DNA from: Desulfofundulus salinus
Lineage (GTDB): Bacteria > Bacillota > Desulfotomaculia > Desulfotomaculales > Desulfovirgulaceae
Reading direction: 5' to 3'
Length of the DNA stretch: 64,000 nucleotides
NCBI RefSeq assembly: GCF_003627965.1
Contig: NZ_RBWE01000001.1
Coordinates: 1,040,588-1,104,587, forward strand
In this document: positions 26,187 through 35,224 of the stretch, piece after piece
Position numbering within the stretch: the first letter of the stretch is position 1
Layout of the letters: every line of letters begins with the position of its first letter
Notes under the pieces: model-generated
Told to the model about the DNA's origin: nothing
The model's input: only the letters and a program-made list of their open reading frames with translations
Database searches by the model: none
Made by a program: the position numbers and the translations under genes

Positions 26187-27209
26187 ATGGGAGTGAATGG
26201 ACGGGTGGACTGGTCATCCCTGCACCACCACAGCCTGGTGGTAGATGCCCATTGTGATGTGCTCACGGCTATGGAGATTCAAAACCGTCATTTATCGGAG
26301 GAGGGAAAGGGCGGGCATGTGGATTTAGGCCGTTTGCGCCGGGGAGGCGTAGATGTGCTGTTTTTTGCCGCCTTTATTGCCCCGGTCCACCGGGAGCGGG
26401 CCGTTGTCAGGGCCATGGCACTTCTCGACAGGTTTTATAGTGAACTTGAGGCCAACCGGGAAGAATTAATGCTGGTTACCTGTTTTGACGATATTGCGGC
26501 GGCCCGGGCTTCAGGTAAAATCGGTGCCCTGCTGGCCATAGAGGGTGGGGAGGCCCTGGGGGGTCGTCTCGAGGTGCTGCGCATGTTTTACCGCCTGGGG
26601 GTGAGAAGCCTCACCCTGACGTGGAACGGGCGCAACGAACTGGCCGACGGGGTGGCCGAAGAGGAAACCCGGGGTGGTTTAACCCGTTTCGGCCGGGAGG
26701 TGGTGCGGGAAATGAACCGGCTGGGGATGCTGGTGGATGTCTCCCATTTATCCGAGGCCGGTTTCTGGGATGTGCTGGAAGTATCCACCCGGCCCGTGAT
26801 TGCCTCCCACGCCAACACCAGGCATGTTTGCAATCACCGCCGCAACTTGAGCGACGACCAGATCCGTGCCCTGGCCGCCCGCGGTGGAGTAATAGGGCTG
26901 TGCTTTTGTCCCGAATTCGTCCATCCCTCGGAGCCCTCGCTGGACAAACTGCTGGATCATGTGGATCACATGGTTGCCCTGGGCGGGGTGGGCTGTGTGG
27001 GGATAGGTTCCGACTTTGACGGTATTAAAAATGTTACCCCGGGACTGGAAGACGTCTCCCATCTGCCCTCCTTAACCCGGGCCCTGTGGCAACGGGGATA
27101 CCGGGCCGAAGAGATTTCTGCCATCCTGGGGGGTAACTTCTTGAGGGTATTGCATCAGGTTTTGCCCAAGCAGGAACAACCGCCAGCAGCATCGAATGAG
27201 GTGAAATAA
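26187..27209 (+). CDS. Membrane dipeptidase (peptidase M19)
   Basis: About 340 residues of the renal-dipeptidase family, zinc enzymes hydrolysing dipeptides, often with D-residues. Metal ligands are visible: VDAHCDVL (His-x-Asp), AIEGGEAL (Glu), DVSHLSE (His) and ASHANTRHVCNHRRNLSDDQI (His); GIGSDFDGI carries the later Asp. I start at ATG 26187 because the open frame before it runs through the spoVS terminator. GTG 26193 is an alternative. The next gene follows with no gap, so the two are co-transcribed. The true peptide substrate is unknown. Confidence 0.9.
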   Translation: MGVNGRVDWSSLHHHSLVVDAHCDVLTAMEIQNRHLSEEGKGGHVDLGRLRRGGVDVLFFAAFIAPVHRERAVVRAMALLDRFYSELEANREELMLVTCFDDIAAARASGKIGALLAIEGGEALGGRLEVLRMFYRLGVRSLTLTWNGRNELADGVAEEETRGGLTRFGREVVREMNRLGMLVDVSHLSEAGFWDVLEVSTRPVIASHANTRHVCNHRRNLSDDQIRALAARGGVIGLCFCPEFVHPSEPSLDKLLDHVDHMVALGGVGCVGIGSDFDGIKNVTPGLEDVSHLPSLTRALWQRGYRAEEISAILGGNFLRVLHQVLPKQEQPPAASNEVK

Positions 27210-28040
27210 TTGCCCTGTGACCTGCACGTACATACCACCGCTTCCGATGGTACCGACGCTCCCGGAAAGGTTGTGGAAAAGGCCCGCAGGGCAGGTCTTT
27301 CTGCCCTGGCCATCACCGATCACGATAACGTTGATGGCCTTCTTCCCGCCCTGGACGCGGGCACAAGGCTTTCTTTTCCGGTTTTGCCTGGAGTGGAGCT
27401 GAGTACGGAGGAAGATGGCCACGAAATACATATCCTGGGCTATCTTTTTCAGATTGATCATTCTGAACTGCTGGCCCGGCTTGCCCTTTTTCGCCAGGCA
27501 CGGGTGGAACGGGTGGTGAAGATGGTGGAACGGCTCCGTTGCCTGGGAATACCGGTGGAGGTGGAACAGGTGCTGGAGCTGGCGGGGGAAGGGGCGGTGG
27601 GGCGCCCCCATGTAGCCCGGGCACTGGTTCAGGTGGGGGCCGTGGCCACGGTGGGGGAAGCTTTTGAGAAGTACATCGGCAAGGACCGGGTGGCCTATGT
27701 GCCCAGGTACAAGTATACCCCCCGGGAGGCGGTGCACCTGCTTCGCCGGGCGGGCGGAATAGCGGTGCTGGCCCATCCGGGCTTGGTCCGTTGCGATCAC
27801 CTCATCCCCCGGCTGGTTGCTGAAGGGTTACAGGGTCTCGAAGTGTTTTACCCGGCCCATTCAGAAGAGATGGTGTGGCATTACAAGAGACTCTGCCGGC
27901 GTTACCGCCTGGTGGCCACCGGGGGCTCTGACTACCACGGTTCGGACCATCGTGAGTATAACCGCCTGGGGGCGGCCACGGCACCGGATGAAGTAATATC
28001 TATATTACAGGAACTGGCCCGGCAAGGCCCGGGAGCTTAA
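27210..28040 (+). CDS. PHP-domain phosphoesterase
   Basis: 276 residues of the PHP superfamily, related to TrpH/YciV (5'-3' exoribonuclease acting on nucleoside bisphosphates). The metal-binding sequence starts at the N-terminus (DLHVHTTASDG), followed by ITDHDNVDG, GVELSTEEDGHEIHILGY, LAHPG and GGSDYHGSDH, giving a complete tri-metal site. It starts at TTG 27210 directly after the dipeptidase stop, with GAGGTGA eight bases upstream. It probably removes phosphate from small nucleotides; the exact substrate cannot be read from sequence. Confidence 0.88.
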   Translation: MPCDLHVHTTASDGTDAPGKVVEKARRAGLSALAITDHDNVDGLLPALDAGTRLSFPVLPGVELSTEEDGHEIHILGYLFQIDHSELLARLALFRQARVERVVKMVERLRCLGIPVEVEQVLELAGEGAVGRPHVARALVQVGAVATVGEAFEKYIGKDRVAYVPRYKYTPREAVHLLRRAGGIAVLAHPGLVRCDHLIPRLVAEGLQGLEVFYPAHSEEMVWHYKRLCRRYRLVATGGSDYHGSDHREYNRLGAATAPDEVISILQELARQGPGA

Positions 28041-28067
28041 ACTTGTTGTCAAAAACGAGGTGGGGAC

Positions 28068-29234
28068 ATGGAAGTAGCTCAGCGCATTAAAGGTTTGGAA
28101 TCGGCCATTTTTAACGAGATGGAACATTATAAGAAACAGGTAGAGGCCCGGGGAGTGAAGGTGATTAATCTGGGTGTGGGCAGCCCGGATCGTCCCCCGG
28201 CCCCCCACATCATTGCCGCCCTGCACCGGGCAATTGATAATCCAGTTAACTACCGTTATCCCCTGGAAGGTCTGCCGGCCCTCCACCAGGCGTTGGCCCG
28301 CTGGTACCGGCGGCGCTTTGGGGTGGAACTGGATCCGGATCATGAAGTGCTGGTATTAATGGGTTCCCAGGACGGTCTGGCCCACATCGCCCTGGCTTAT
28401 ATTAACCCGGGGGATGTGGCCCTGGTCCCCGATCCGGGTTACCCCATTTATGCCTGCAGTATTCTCTTAGCCGGCGGGGAAATTTACCCCATGCCCCTTC
28501 TGGCCGAAAACAATTTTCTGCCCGATTTGTCGGTCATCCCCGGGGAGGTGGCCCGCAAGGCCAGGTTAATGTGGCTCAACTACCCCAACAACCCGGTGGC
28601 CGTTTCGGCCAACCGCGAATTTTTTGAACAGGTGGTCGATTTTGCTCGCCATTATGATATCCTGGTTTGCCATGACGTGGCCTATGCCGAGCTGGCTTAC
28701 GACGGCTTTAAACCCATGAGTTTTCTGGAAGTTCCCGGTGCCAAAGAGGTGGGTATTGAGTTCTATTCCCTGTCCAAGACCTACAATATGGCCGGCTGCC
28801 GGATAGGCTTTGCCGTGGGCAACCGGGATGTGCTGGCCGCCCTGGCCCGCATCAAGTCCAACATTGACTACGGTGTATTCCGGGCGGTTCAGGAGGCGGG
28901 CATTGCGGCCCTGGAAGGACCCCAGGATTGCGTGGAAGAGACGGCTCGCACTTACCAGCGCCGGCGGGATGTGCTGGTGGACGGACTGGCCCGTTATGGC
29001 TGGCATATGCCCAAACCCAACGCCTCCATGTTTGTCTGGGCTCCCCTGCCGGCGGGATATACTTCCTCGCGGCAGTTTGCCCTGGACTTGCTGGAGCGGG
29101 CAGGGGTGCTGGTCATTCCCGGGCTGGCCTTTGGAGCCATGGGGGAGGGCTATGTGCGCATGGCCCTGGTCCAGGAAGAGGAGTTGCTGGCCGAGGCCGT
29201 GGAACGCATTGGCAGGGCATTTTCCTTCCGGTAG
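28068..29234 (+). CDS. Class I/II aminotransferase, LL-diaminopimelate aminotransferase-like
   Basis: 388 residues of fold-type I PLP enzymes. The Schiff-base lysine is in SLSKTYNMAGCRIGF near residue 235, the PLP-contacting regions are LMGSQDGLAHIAL, DPGYPIY and NYPNNPVA, and the arginine for the substrate carboxylate is near the end (YVRMALV). The sequence resembles DapL and related aminotransferases that make LL-diaminopimelate directly from tetrahydrodipicolinate; no other lysine genes are nearby, so aspartate/alanine-type transaminases stay possible. GGTGGGGACATG gives the start. Confidence 0.82.
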   Translation: MEVAQRIKGLESAIFNEMEHYKKQVEARGVKVINLGVGSPDRPPAPHIIAALHRAIDNPVNYRYPLEGLPALHQALARWYRRRFGVELDPDHEVLVLMGSQDGLAHIALAYINPGDVALVPDPGYPIYACSILLAGGEIYPMPLLAENNFLPDLSVIPGEVARKARLMWLNYPNNPVAVSANREFFEQVVDFARHYDILVCHDVAYAELAYDGFKPMSFLEVPGAKEVGIEFYSLSKTYNMAGCRIGFAVGNRDVLAALARIKSNIDYGVFRAVQEAGIAALEGPQDCVEETARTYQRRRDVLVDGLARYGWHMPKPNASMFVWAPLPAGYTSSRQFALDLLERAGVLVIPGLAFGAMGEGYVRMALVQEEELLAEAVERIGRAFSFR

Positions 29235-29302
29235 CCCTTCGTCTATTGCCACCAGGAGCAGCATATACTAAAACCAGACCTGCTGCCTGGGGTGGTGGAT
29301 CG

Positions 29303-29593
29303 ATGGATGTGCTTGAAATGCAACGGCGGATCCAGGAACTGGAGGAAAAGGTGGAACAGCTCCGTTTAAGCCGCCGGGTGTTGATGAATTTAATTGAACG
29401 GATGGAGAAGGAAAAATCCTCCTTTCTGGCCCAGCTGGAAAAGGAGAATAAGCGGCTGCACCGGGCTAATTACCGTTACGCCCGGTCCCTTTTACAAAAA
29501 AATTTACAAATCCTAGAGCTGGAATCGAGACTTAAGGATTACCTGTCCCGGGATTCTGTTGAAGCGAGGCAACCGGATTCTCGCGGCGGTTAA
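29303..29593 (+). CDS. Small coiled-coil protein
   Basis: A 96-residue protein with heptad-like Leu/Ile spacing over most of its length (MQRRIQELEEKVEQLRLSRR and following) and no cysteines. I do not recognise the family; similar small coiled-coil proteins occur in spore formers as assembly or translation-regulatory factors, but no role can be assigned. The ATG lies 68 bases after the aminotransferase, preceded by GGGGTGGTGG. A longer frame running back into the aminotransferase is an overlap artefact. Confidence 0.65.
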   Translation: MDVLEMQRRIQELEEKVEQLRLSRRVLMNLIERMEKEKSSFLAQLEKENKRLHRANYRYARSLLQKNLQILELESRLKDYLSRDSVEARQPDSRGG

Positions 29594-29736
29594 ACCGGTT
29601 TCATACCGCCTTCGCAGCGCCGGCGGGATCCGGTCCGCAGCGGGCCGGGGTGTACATCTTACGTGAAGCACCGGTGTAAGCGGGGACAAGCCCCGTTTAA
29701 GTTGTGTTTAAAACTAAAGGTTTAGGAGCGAATATT

Positions 29737-30153
29737 ATGCGTATTGCTGTAGTGGACGGGCAGGGTGGCGGTATTGGCAAGCATATCATGGAAAGGTTGC
29801 GCCGGGAATTGCCCGAGGATGTGGATATTTTGGCCCTGGGAACCAATGCCCTGGCTACTTCGGTGATGCTCCGGGCCGGTGCTAACGAGGGAGCCACCGG
29901 CGAAAATGCGGTAATCTACAATGCGCCCCGGGTAGACCTGATCGTGGGTCCGGTAAGCATTCTTTTCCCCCACGCCATGATGGGGGAGTTAACACCGGCC
30001 ATGGCCGCGGCCCTCGCCGCGAGCCCGGCAAAAAAAATTTTGTTGCCCCTGGTGCGGGGATCTGTGGAACTGGTGGGATTGCGTGCCGAACCCCTGCCCC
30101 ATCTGATCGAAGAATTGATCCAGCGCGTAAAAGAATACGTAGAAAAATTTTAA
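29737..30153 (+). CDS. DUF3842-like protein
   Basis: 138 residues starting MRIAVVDGQGGGIGKHIMERLR, a glycine-rich nucleotide-binding-like opening found in DUF3842 proteins of Clostridia. Further conserved-looking stretches are ALGTNALATSVMLRAGANEGATGENAV and IVGPVSILFPHAMMGELTPAMA. Function is unknown; the opening suggests binding of a nucleotide or cofactor. TTAGGAG lies before the ATG. It directly precedes the cobalamin riboswitch, but as that element controls the following genes, a corrinoid link is not proven. Confidence 0.75.
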   Translation: MRIAVVDGQGGGIGKHIMERLRRELPEDVDILALGTNALATSVMLRAGANEGATGENAVIYNAPRVDLIVGPVSILFPHAMMGELTPAMAAALAASPAKKILLPLVRGSVELVGLRAEPLPHLIEELIQRVKEYVEKF

Positions 30154-30206
30154 CTGTGAAGAGGATTTTCTTTTAAAATAGCGAATTAGCCAACAAAATA
30201 ATTTTC

Positions 30207-30362
30207 CTGGCCCGCAGGTGCCCCAACGGGGAGAATAGGGAATCAGGTGAAACTCCTGAGCGGTCTCCGCCACTGTAACCGGGAAGCAGCCCTGCAATGC
30301 CACCGCCAGGGAAGGCGTAGGGCAGGTGATGATCCGGGAGCCAGGATACCTGCCTGCGGGTG
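30207..30362 (+). ncRNA. Cobalamin riboswitch
   Basis: An AdoCbl-type aptamer. Stem P1 is CCCGCAGG (30211-30218) with CCTGCGGG (30353-30360). The conserved core includes GGGAATCAGGTGAAACTCCTG, GCCACTGTAACCGGGAAG and the B12 box GCCAGGATACCTGCC near 30340-30354. It lies before the late corrinoid genes, starting with cobU. Binding of coenzyme B12 should favour the terminator at 30433-30465. Confidence 0.95.
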
Positions 30363-30432
30363 CCTTTGACCCCTTCGTGAGAAAAGGGGCTTGGCGTATG
30401 TTCGGGGCTAGGGACTGGCCTGGCACAAGTTT

Positions 30433-30465
30433 CCCCGGTCTTTCGAAGGCTGGGGTTTTTGTTTT
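30433..30465 (+). terminator. Terminator of the cobalamin riboswitch
   Basis: CCCCGGTC-TTTCGAA-GGCTGGGG with two G-T pairs, followed by TTTTTGTTTT, 14 bases before the cobU start. It is the likely expression platform. Confidence 0.8.
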
Positions 30466-30478
30466 AAGGGGTGTTGTT

Positions 30479-31081
30479 ATGGCTCTGGTGCTTGTTCTTG
30501 GCGGAGCCAGGAGTGGCAAGAGCAATTTTGCCGAAGAACTGGCCGCTTCTTCCGGTTCAAGGGTTGTTTATGTCGCTACGGCAGCCGCCGGCGACGACGA
30601 AATGGTCCGCCGGATCGTTAATCACCGCCGGCGCCGCCCTGCCGGCTGGCTTGCTGTAGAAGAAACGCACCAGCTGGAAAGGGTTATCAGGGAATACGAA
30701 AGAAAGGCAGACGTCCTTTTAATTGACTGTTTGACCATGTGGGTGACCAATCTCTTGCTGGACGAAAGTCTGCCCGCCTCCGGCGGTACGGCGGAAGATA
30801 AAGAAAGTTTCATCCTGGAACAGGCCCGGCAATTGGGCAGGACTGCGGCCGCTTCGCCGGCCCGGGTAATTATGGTAGCCAATGAGGTAGGATTGGGCCT
30901 GGTACCGGACAATGCCCTTGGCCGTTCGTTTCGCGATGTGGCGGGGCGGGTAAACCAGCTCCTGGCTCAAGAGGCGGAGGAGGTTTACCTGGTGGTGGCC
31001 GGTCTGCCGGTAGAAGTAAAGTCCCTGGCGGTTAAAAACCGCGCCGCGCGCCGGGGTTTCTTTACGACCGAGGGGCTTTGA
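30479..31081 (+). CDS. cobU: Adenosylcobinamide kinase / guanylyltransferase
   Basis: Bifunctional enzyme of 200 residues that phosphorylates adenosylcobinamide and then forms GDP-adenosylcobinamide for nucleotide-loop assembly. The P-loop is at the N-terminus (VLGGARSGKS), the guanylylated His region is NHRRRRP (His near residue 48), and CLTMWVTNLLL and VANEVGLGLVPDNALGR follow. ATG 30479 is used because TAAGGGGTG precedes it and the family starts with the P-loop; the frame open from 30326 crosses the riboswitch. First gene of the riboswitch-controlled set. Confidence 0.95.
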   Translation: MALVLVLGGARSGKSNFAEELAASSGSRVVYVATAAAGDDEMVRRIVNHRRRRPAGWLAVEETHQLERVIREYERKADVLLIDCLTMWVTNLLLDESLPASGGTAEDKESFILEQARQLGRTAAASPARVIMVANEVGLGLVPDNALGRSFRDVAGRVNQLLAQEAEEVYLVVAGLPVEVKSLAVKNRAARRGFFTTEGL

Positions 31082-31129
31082 AGCATCCTTGTTTTATTTA
31101 GTACGGATACTCAAAAAGGAGGGTCTTTC

Positions 31130-32701
31130 ATGCTGGCCAGGACCATTATGGTGCAGGGAACCGCTTCACACGTGGGCAAAAGTGTCCTGGTGGCCGCCCT
31201 TTGTCGCATCTTTTACCAGGATGGCTACCGTGTGGCTCCGTTTAAGTCCCAGAACATGGCCCTGAACTCTTTTGTAACCCGGGATGGGGGTGAAATGGGC
31301 CGGGCTCAGGTGGTGCAGGCCGAGGCTGCCGGGGTAGAGCCGCATGTGGACATGAACCCCATTTTGCTCAAGCCCACGGGACAGGCCTCCTCCCAGGTGA
31401 TTGTCCTGGGCCGGCCGGTAGGAAACCATTCCGCCCGGGAATATCATAACGGCTATGCCCAAAAGGCATGGGAAATTATATGCCAGGCCCTTGATCGGCT
31501 GCGCCGCCGTTATGAGATTGTGGCCATAGAGGGTGCCGGAAGCCCGGCAGAGGTCAACCTCCAGGCTACGGAAATTGTGAACATGCGGGTGGCCCGGCTG
31601 GCGGAGGCCCCGGTGCTTCTTACCGCCGATATAGACAAGGGTGGCGCCCTGGCCGCGGTGGTTGGCACGCTGGAATTGCTTCCGGAAGAGGATCGGCGGC
31701 GGGTGGCGGGGATCATTATCAATAAGTTTCGCGGGGATTTAAAACTTTTCCAGCCGGCGGTGGACTTCCTGGAAGCAAAAACAGGCATACCGGTGGTGGG
31801 GGTAGTTCCCTACTTTGAAGGCTTCCGGGTGCAGGAAGAGGATACGGTTTCTGAGGAAAGCCTGCGCAGAAGTCGGACACCTTCCAGGCGGGAAGTGGAA
31901 ATTGCCGTCATTCACCTGCCCCATATTTCCAATTTTACTGATTTTGATCCCCTGGAGGACGAGCCCGATGTAAATTTGCGTTATATTGGGAAAGGAACTC
32001 CTTTGGGACGGCCAGATCTGATCATCCTTCCCGGAAGCAAAAATACCATTGAGGATCTGGTTTCTTTAAAGCGATCAGGCCTGGCCGGCGAAATATGCCG
32101 GTTGGCCCGGGAAGGAGTACCGGTAATCGGTATTTGCGGTGGCTTCCAGATGCTGGGCAAAGAGCTGGCCGATCCCTATCACACCGAGTCCAGCATTCCC
32201 AGAATAGAAGGGCTGGGGTTGCTGGATATCAGCACCGCCTTTGAGCCGGAAAAGGTGACCACCCAGGTGGAGGCCACAGTTACCGGCAGAGGCCCCCTTT
32301 TATCGCTGGCCCGGGGACAAAGGGTAGTGGGTTACGAGATTCACATGGGACGCACCCAACTGGGGCCCGGGGCCGTACCGGCCTTTCACATCCACCGGCG
32401 TTCCGGGGAAGCGGTGGATTGCCCGGATGGGGCACAGGATGAACGGGGACTGGTCTTTGGAACCTATATCCACGGCCTGTTTGACGACGATGGATTTCGC
32501 CGGCAGTTGCTTAACGCTTTGAGATTGAAAAAGGGGCTGGCTCCCCTGGAGCAGGGAGGTACCAGCCACCTGGAGCAGCGACAACGGGATTATGACCGGC
32601 TGGCTGCGGTAGTGCGGGGAAGCCTGGATATGGGCATAATTTACCAGCTCCTCGGTTTGCCGGGACCCAAGACCAGGGGCCCCATGGCCGGGGCGGTATG
32701 A
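31130..32701 (+). CDS. cobQ: Cobyric acid synthase
   Basis: 523 residues. Amidates cobyrinic acid a,c-diamide at positions b, d, e and g using glutamine. The N-terminal dethiobiotin-synthetase-like ATP domain shows GTASHVGKS and PFKSQNMALNS. The C-terminal class I glutamine amidotransferase domain has the nucleophile Cys in GICGGFQMLG and the His in GTYIHGLFDD. AAGGAGGG precedes the ATG. It follows cobU by 48 bases and is presumably under the same riboswitch. Confidence 0.97.
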   Translation: MLARTIMVQGTASHVGKSVLVAALCRIFYQDGYRVAPFKSQNMALNSFVTRDGGEMGRAQVVQAEAAGVEPHVDMNPILLKPTGQASSQVIVLGRPVGNHSAREYHNGYAQKAWEIICQALDRLRRRYEIVAIEGAGSPAEVNLQATEIVNMRVARLAEAPVLLTADIDKGGALAAVVGTLELLPEEDRRRVAGIIINKFRGDLKLFQPAVDFLEAKTGIPVVGVVPYFEGFRVQEEDTVSEESLRRSRTPSRREVEIAVIHLPHISNFTDFDPLEDEPDVNLRYIGKGTPLGRPDLIILPGSKNTIEDLVSLKRSGLAGEICRLAREGVPVIGICGGFQMLGKELADPYHTESSIPRIEGLGLLDISTAFEPEKVTTQVEATVTGRGPLLSLARGQRVVGYEIHMGRTQLGPGAVPAFHIHRRSGEAVDCPDGAQDERGLVFGTYIHGLFDDDGFRRQLLNALRLKKGLAPLEQGGTSHLEQRQRDYDRLAAVVRGSLDMGIIYQLLGLPGPKTRGPMAGAV

Positions 32702-32719
32702 AATTCTCTACAAGAATGA

Positions 32720-32761
32720 GTTTGGCCCGCGAGGCTCACCGGAGCGAGCGGGAGCCAAAAC
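32720..32761. repeat. Palindromic intergenic repeat, copy 1
   Basis: GTTTGGCCCGC...GCGGGAGCCAAAAC is an imperfect hairpin whose core, GCGAGGC..CGGAGCGAGCG, is nearly repeated at 60852-60891. It lies between cobQ and cbiB. Confidence 0.5.
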
Positions 32762-32852
32762 AGGGTAGTTGGAAAGTGGGGATAACTCAGACGAGAATGC
32801 ACGGAAAGGGGCGACAGGCCTGGGCGTTTGGATTTGTGCCAGGTAACGGGAC

Positions 32853-33809
32853 ATGCTCGGAGTAGTGGCTGCTTACCTTGTGGACCTGCTGGTGGGAGAT
32901 CCCCACTGGTTTCCCCACCCGGTAGTGATTATCGGTAAAATCATTGCCGGATTAGAAAAAATTTTCCGCCGGGTAGCTAAAAGTCCCCTTTCCCTGCGGG
33001 TTGCCGGGGTGGTCCTGGCGGCCGTGGTGGTGGGGAGCAGTTACCTGGCCACGTACCTTTTGGTCAGCCTGGCTGCCCTTGTGCATCCCTGGCTGGCCCT
33101 GGGACTGGAGGTCTGGCTGATTTCCACCACCTTTGCCGTCCGGGGGCTGGCCGGGGCGGCCCGGGATGTGCTGCGTCCCCTGTCCCGGGGCGAACTGGAC
33201 CTGGCCCGCCGGCGGGTAGGCTTTATAGTTGGCAGGGATACGGACCGCATGGATGCCCGGGAAGTGGCCCGGGCTACGGTGGAAACAGTGGCCGAAAACA
33301 TTGTCGATGGTTTTGTGTCCCCCCTCTTTTATGCCCTGATTGGCGGAGCGCCCCTGGCCATGGCCTACCGGGCGGTGAATACCCTTGATTCCATGGTGGG
33401 CTACCGTAACGACCTGTACCGGGATCTGGGCTGGGCCTCGGCCCGCCTGGACGATGTGGCCAATTTTTTGCCTGCACGCTGGGCGGGGCTGTTGCTGGTG
33501 GCGGCAGCCTGGCTTTCCGGACGCAGGGCTGGGGAGGCCTGGCAGGCCATAAGAAAAGATGCCCGGCGTCATCCCAGCCCCAACAGCGGCATTCCCGAGG
33601 CGGCCATGGCCGGTGCCCTGGGGATATGCCTGGGGGGGCTGAACTATTATGGCGGGGAGGTTTCCTTTCGGGCCTACTTAAACGAATCCGGCCACCCGCC
33701 GCAGATAGATCACATCCGGCAGGCGGTGGACATGCTCTACCTCACCGCCGCCCTGGCGGTGTTTAGCGGTTTAGCGGTGAAATTACTCTTTTTTTACTCA
33801 CTTTTATGA
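32853..33809 (+). CDS. cbiB: Adenosylcobinamide-phosphate synthase (CbiB)
   Basis: 318 residues with several membrane segments; attaches (R)-1-amino-2-propanol phosphate to adenosylcobyric acid. Family signatures are YLVDLLVGDPHWFPHPVVIIGK near the start, RDTDRMDAREVARATVETVAENIVDG and VNTLDSMVGY, HPSPNSGIPEAAMAGAL. The ATG follows a weak GGTAACGGG. The 151-base gap to cobQ contains a palindromic repeat, so it may have its own transcript start. It ends with ATGA overlapping the possible cbiA start. Confidence 0.95.
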   Translation: MLGVVAAYLVDLLVGDPHWFPHPVVIIGKIIAGLEKIFRRVAKSPLSLRVAGVVLAAVVVGSSYLATYLLVSLAALVHPWLALGLEVWLISTTFAVRGLAGAARDVLRPLSRGELDLARRRVGFIVGRDTDRMDAREVARATVETVAENIVDGFVSPLFYALIGGAPLAMAYRAVNTLDSMVGYRNDLYRDLGWASARLDDVANFLPARWAGLLLVAAAWLSGRRAGEAWQAIRKDARRHPSPNSGIPEAAMAGALGICLGGLNYYGGEVSFRAYLNESGHPPQIDHIRQAVDMLYLTAALAVFSGLAVKLLFFYSLL

Positions 33810-33823
33810 GGAGGCAGGACTCT

Positions 33824-35224
33824 TTGAACATACCGCGCCTTTTAATTGCCGCTACCCACAGCGGTGCCGGTAAAACCACTTTGGCCACGGCCCTGATGGC
33901 CGCCTTTACGCAGGCGGGTTTTGCCGTCCAGCCTTTCAAGGTGGGCCCGGATTATATTGATCCCGGCTACCACACCGCGGCCACCGGACGGATTTCCCGC
34001 AATCTGGACACCTTTTTTTTAGGGGCGGCCGGGGTGCGGGAGGTGTTTGCCCGCGCTGCTTCCGGGGCGGACCTCTGTATAATCGAAGGGGTTATGGGTC
34101 TTTACGACGGCAAAGGGACTACGGAGCGGGGTAGCTCGGCGGAGGTGGCTAAGACCCTCGATGCCCCGGTTTTGCTGGTGGTGGATGCCCGGTCCATGTC
34201 CCGCAGTGCGGCCGCCCTGGTCCTGGGCTACCGCCTTTTTGATCCCCGGGTGCGTTTGGCCGGGGTGCTGCTCAACCGGGTGGGCAGCGCCCGGCACTAC
34301 GCTACGCTTAAGGAGGCCATTGAAAAACAGGCCGGTGTTCCCGTGCTGGGTTGGGTTGGCCGCCGGGAGGAAATATCCCTTCCCCACCGGCACCTGGGTC
34401 TGTTGCCGGCGGTGGAAAAGAATGCCCTGGCCGACCATTTGGAGCTGCTGGTGGCAGTCCTGGAGGAAGGGGTGGAGCTCTTCCGCTTGCTGGAGGTAGC
34501 CCGGCAGGCGCCGCCACTGCCCGAAACTCCGCGGGAGATTTTCCCCGCCACACCCCTGCCCCCCCGGGTGCGCCTGGGGGTAGTAAAGGACGCCGCCTTT
34601 AACTTTTACTACCAGGATGGGCTGGAGCTCCTGGCCGCTTTGGGAGCGGAAATCGTTTTTGTCAGCGCCCTTGCCGATCCGGCTTTGCCACCGGAGCTTG
34701 ATGGTATTTACATTGGTGGTGGCTTTCCGGAAATGTTTTTAAAAAGGCTGGCGGCCAACAAAGGGTTCCTTGAAAGTTTGCGCCGGGCCTTTTACCAGGG
34801 TATGCCCGTCTATGCCGAATGCGGCGGGTTGATGTATCTTTGCCGGGCCATTTGCGATTTTGAGGGCAGGGAGTATCCCATGGCCGGTTTGTTGCCTGGA
34901 ATTTGTCGCATGCATTCCCGGCGGGTAGCCCTGGGATATTGTGAAGCCCGGGTACTGGCTGATAATATCCTGGCCCCGGCCGGAACAAGGCTGGTGGGCC
35001 ACGAATTTCACTATTCCTCAATAGAGGGCATGCCCCGGGATTTCCCCCGGGCTTATGTGCTCTACCGGGAAGGGGATAAGGAGGGGTTGCTGGATGGCTA
35101 CGTCCATGGCAACCTGCTGGCCTCTTACCTGCACCTGCACTTTGCCGCCTGCCCGGAAGTTGCCCGGCGATTTATTGACCGTTGCGAGCATTATAAAAGG
35201 CAAAGAAGGGTGATGGGATGCTGA
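33824..35224 (+). CDS. cbiA: Cobyrinic acid a,c-diamide synthase
   Basis: 466 residues from TTG 33824, or 472 from ATG 33806. CbiA amidates the a and c side chains of cobyrinic acid with glutamine and ATP. The N-terminal ATP domain has AATHSGAGKTT and KVGPDYIDPGYH; the C-terminal amidotransferase domain has the Cys in YAECGGLMYL and HEFHYSS. AGGAGG is correctly spaced for the TTG, while the ATG at 33806 overlaps the cbiB stop (ATGA) but has no ribosome site. Its coding end overlaps cobS by 7 bases. Confidence 0.95.
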   Translation: MNIPRLLIAATHSGAGKTTLATALMAAFTQAGFAVQPFKVGPDYIDPGYHTAATGRISRNLDTFFLGAAGVREVFARAASGADLCIIEGVMGLYDGKGTTERGSSAEVAKTLDAPVLLVVDARSMSRSAAALVLGYRLFDPRVRLAGVLLNRVGSARHYATLKEAIEKQAGVPVLGWVGRREEISLPHRHLGLLPAVEKNALADHLELLVAVLEEGVELFRLLEVARQAPPLPETPREIFPATPLPPRVRLGVVKDAAFNFYYQDGLELLAALGAEIVFVSALADPALPPELDGIYIGGGFPEMFLKRLAANKGFLESLRRAFYQGMPVYAECGGLMYLCRAICDFEGREYPMAGLLPGICRMHSRRVALGYCEARVLADNILAPAGTRLVGHEFHYSSIEGMPRDFPRAYVLYREGDKEGLLDGYVHGNLLASYLHLHFAACPEVARRFIDRCEHYKRQRRVMGC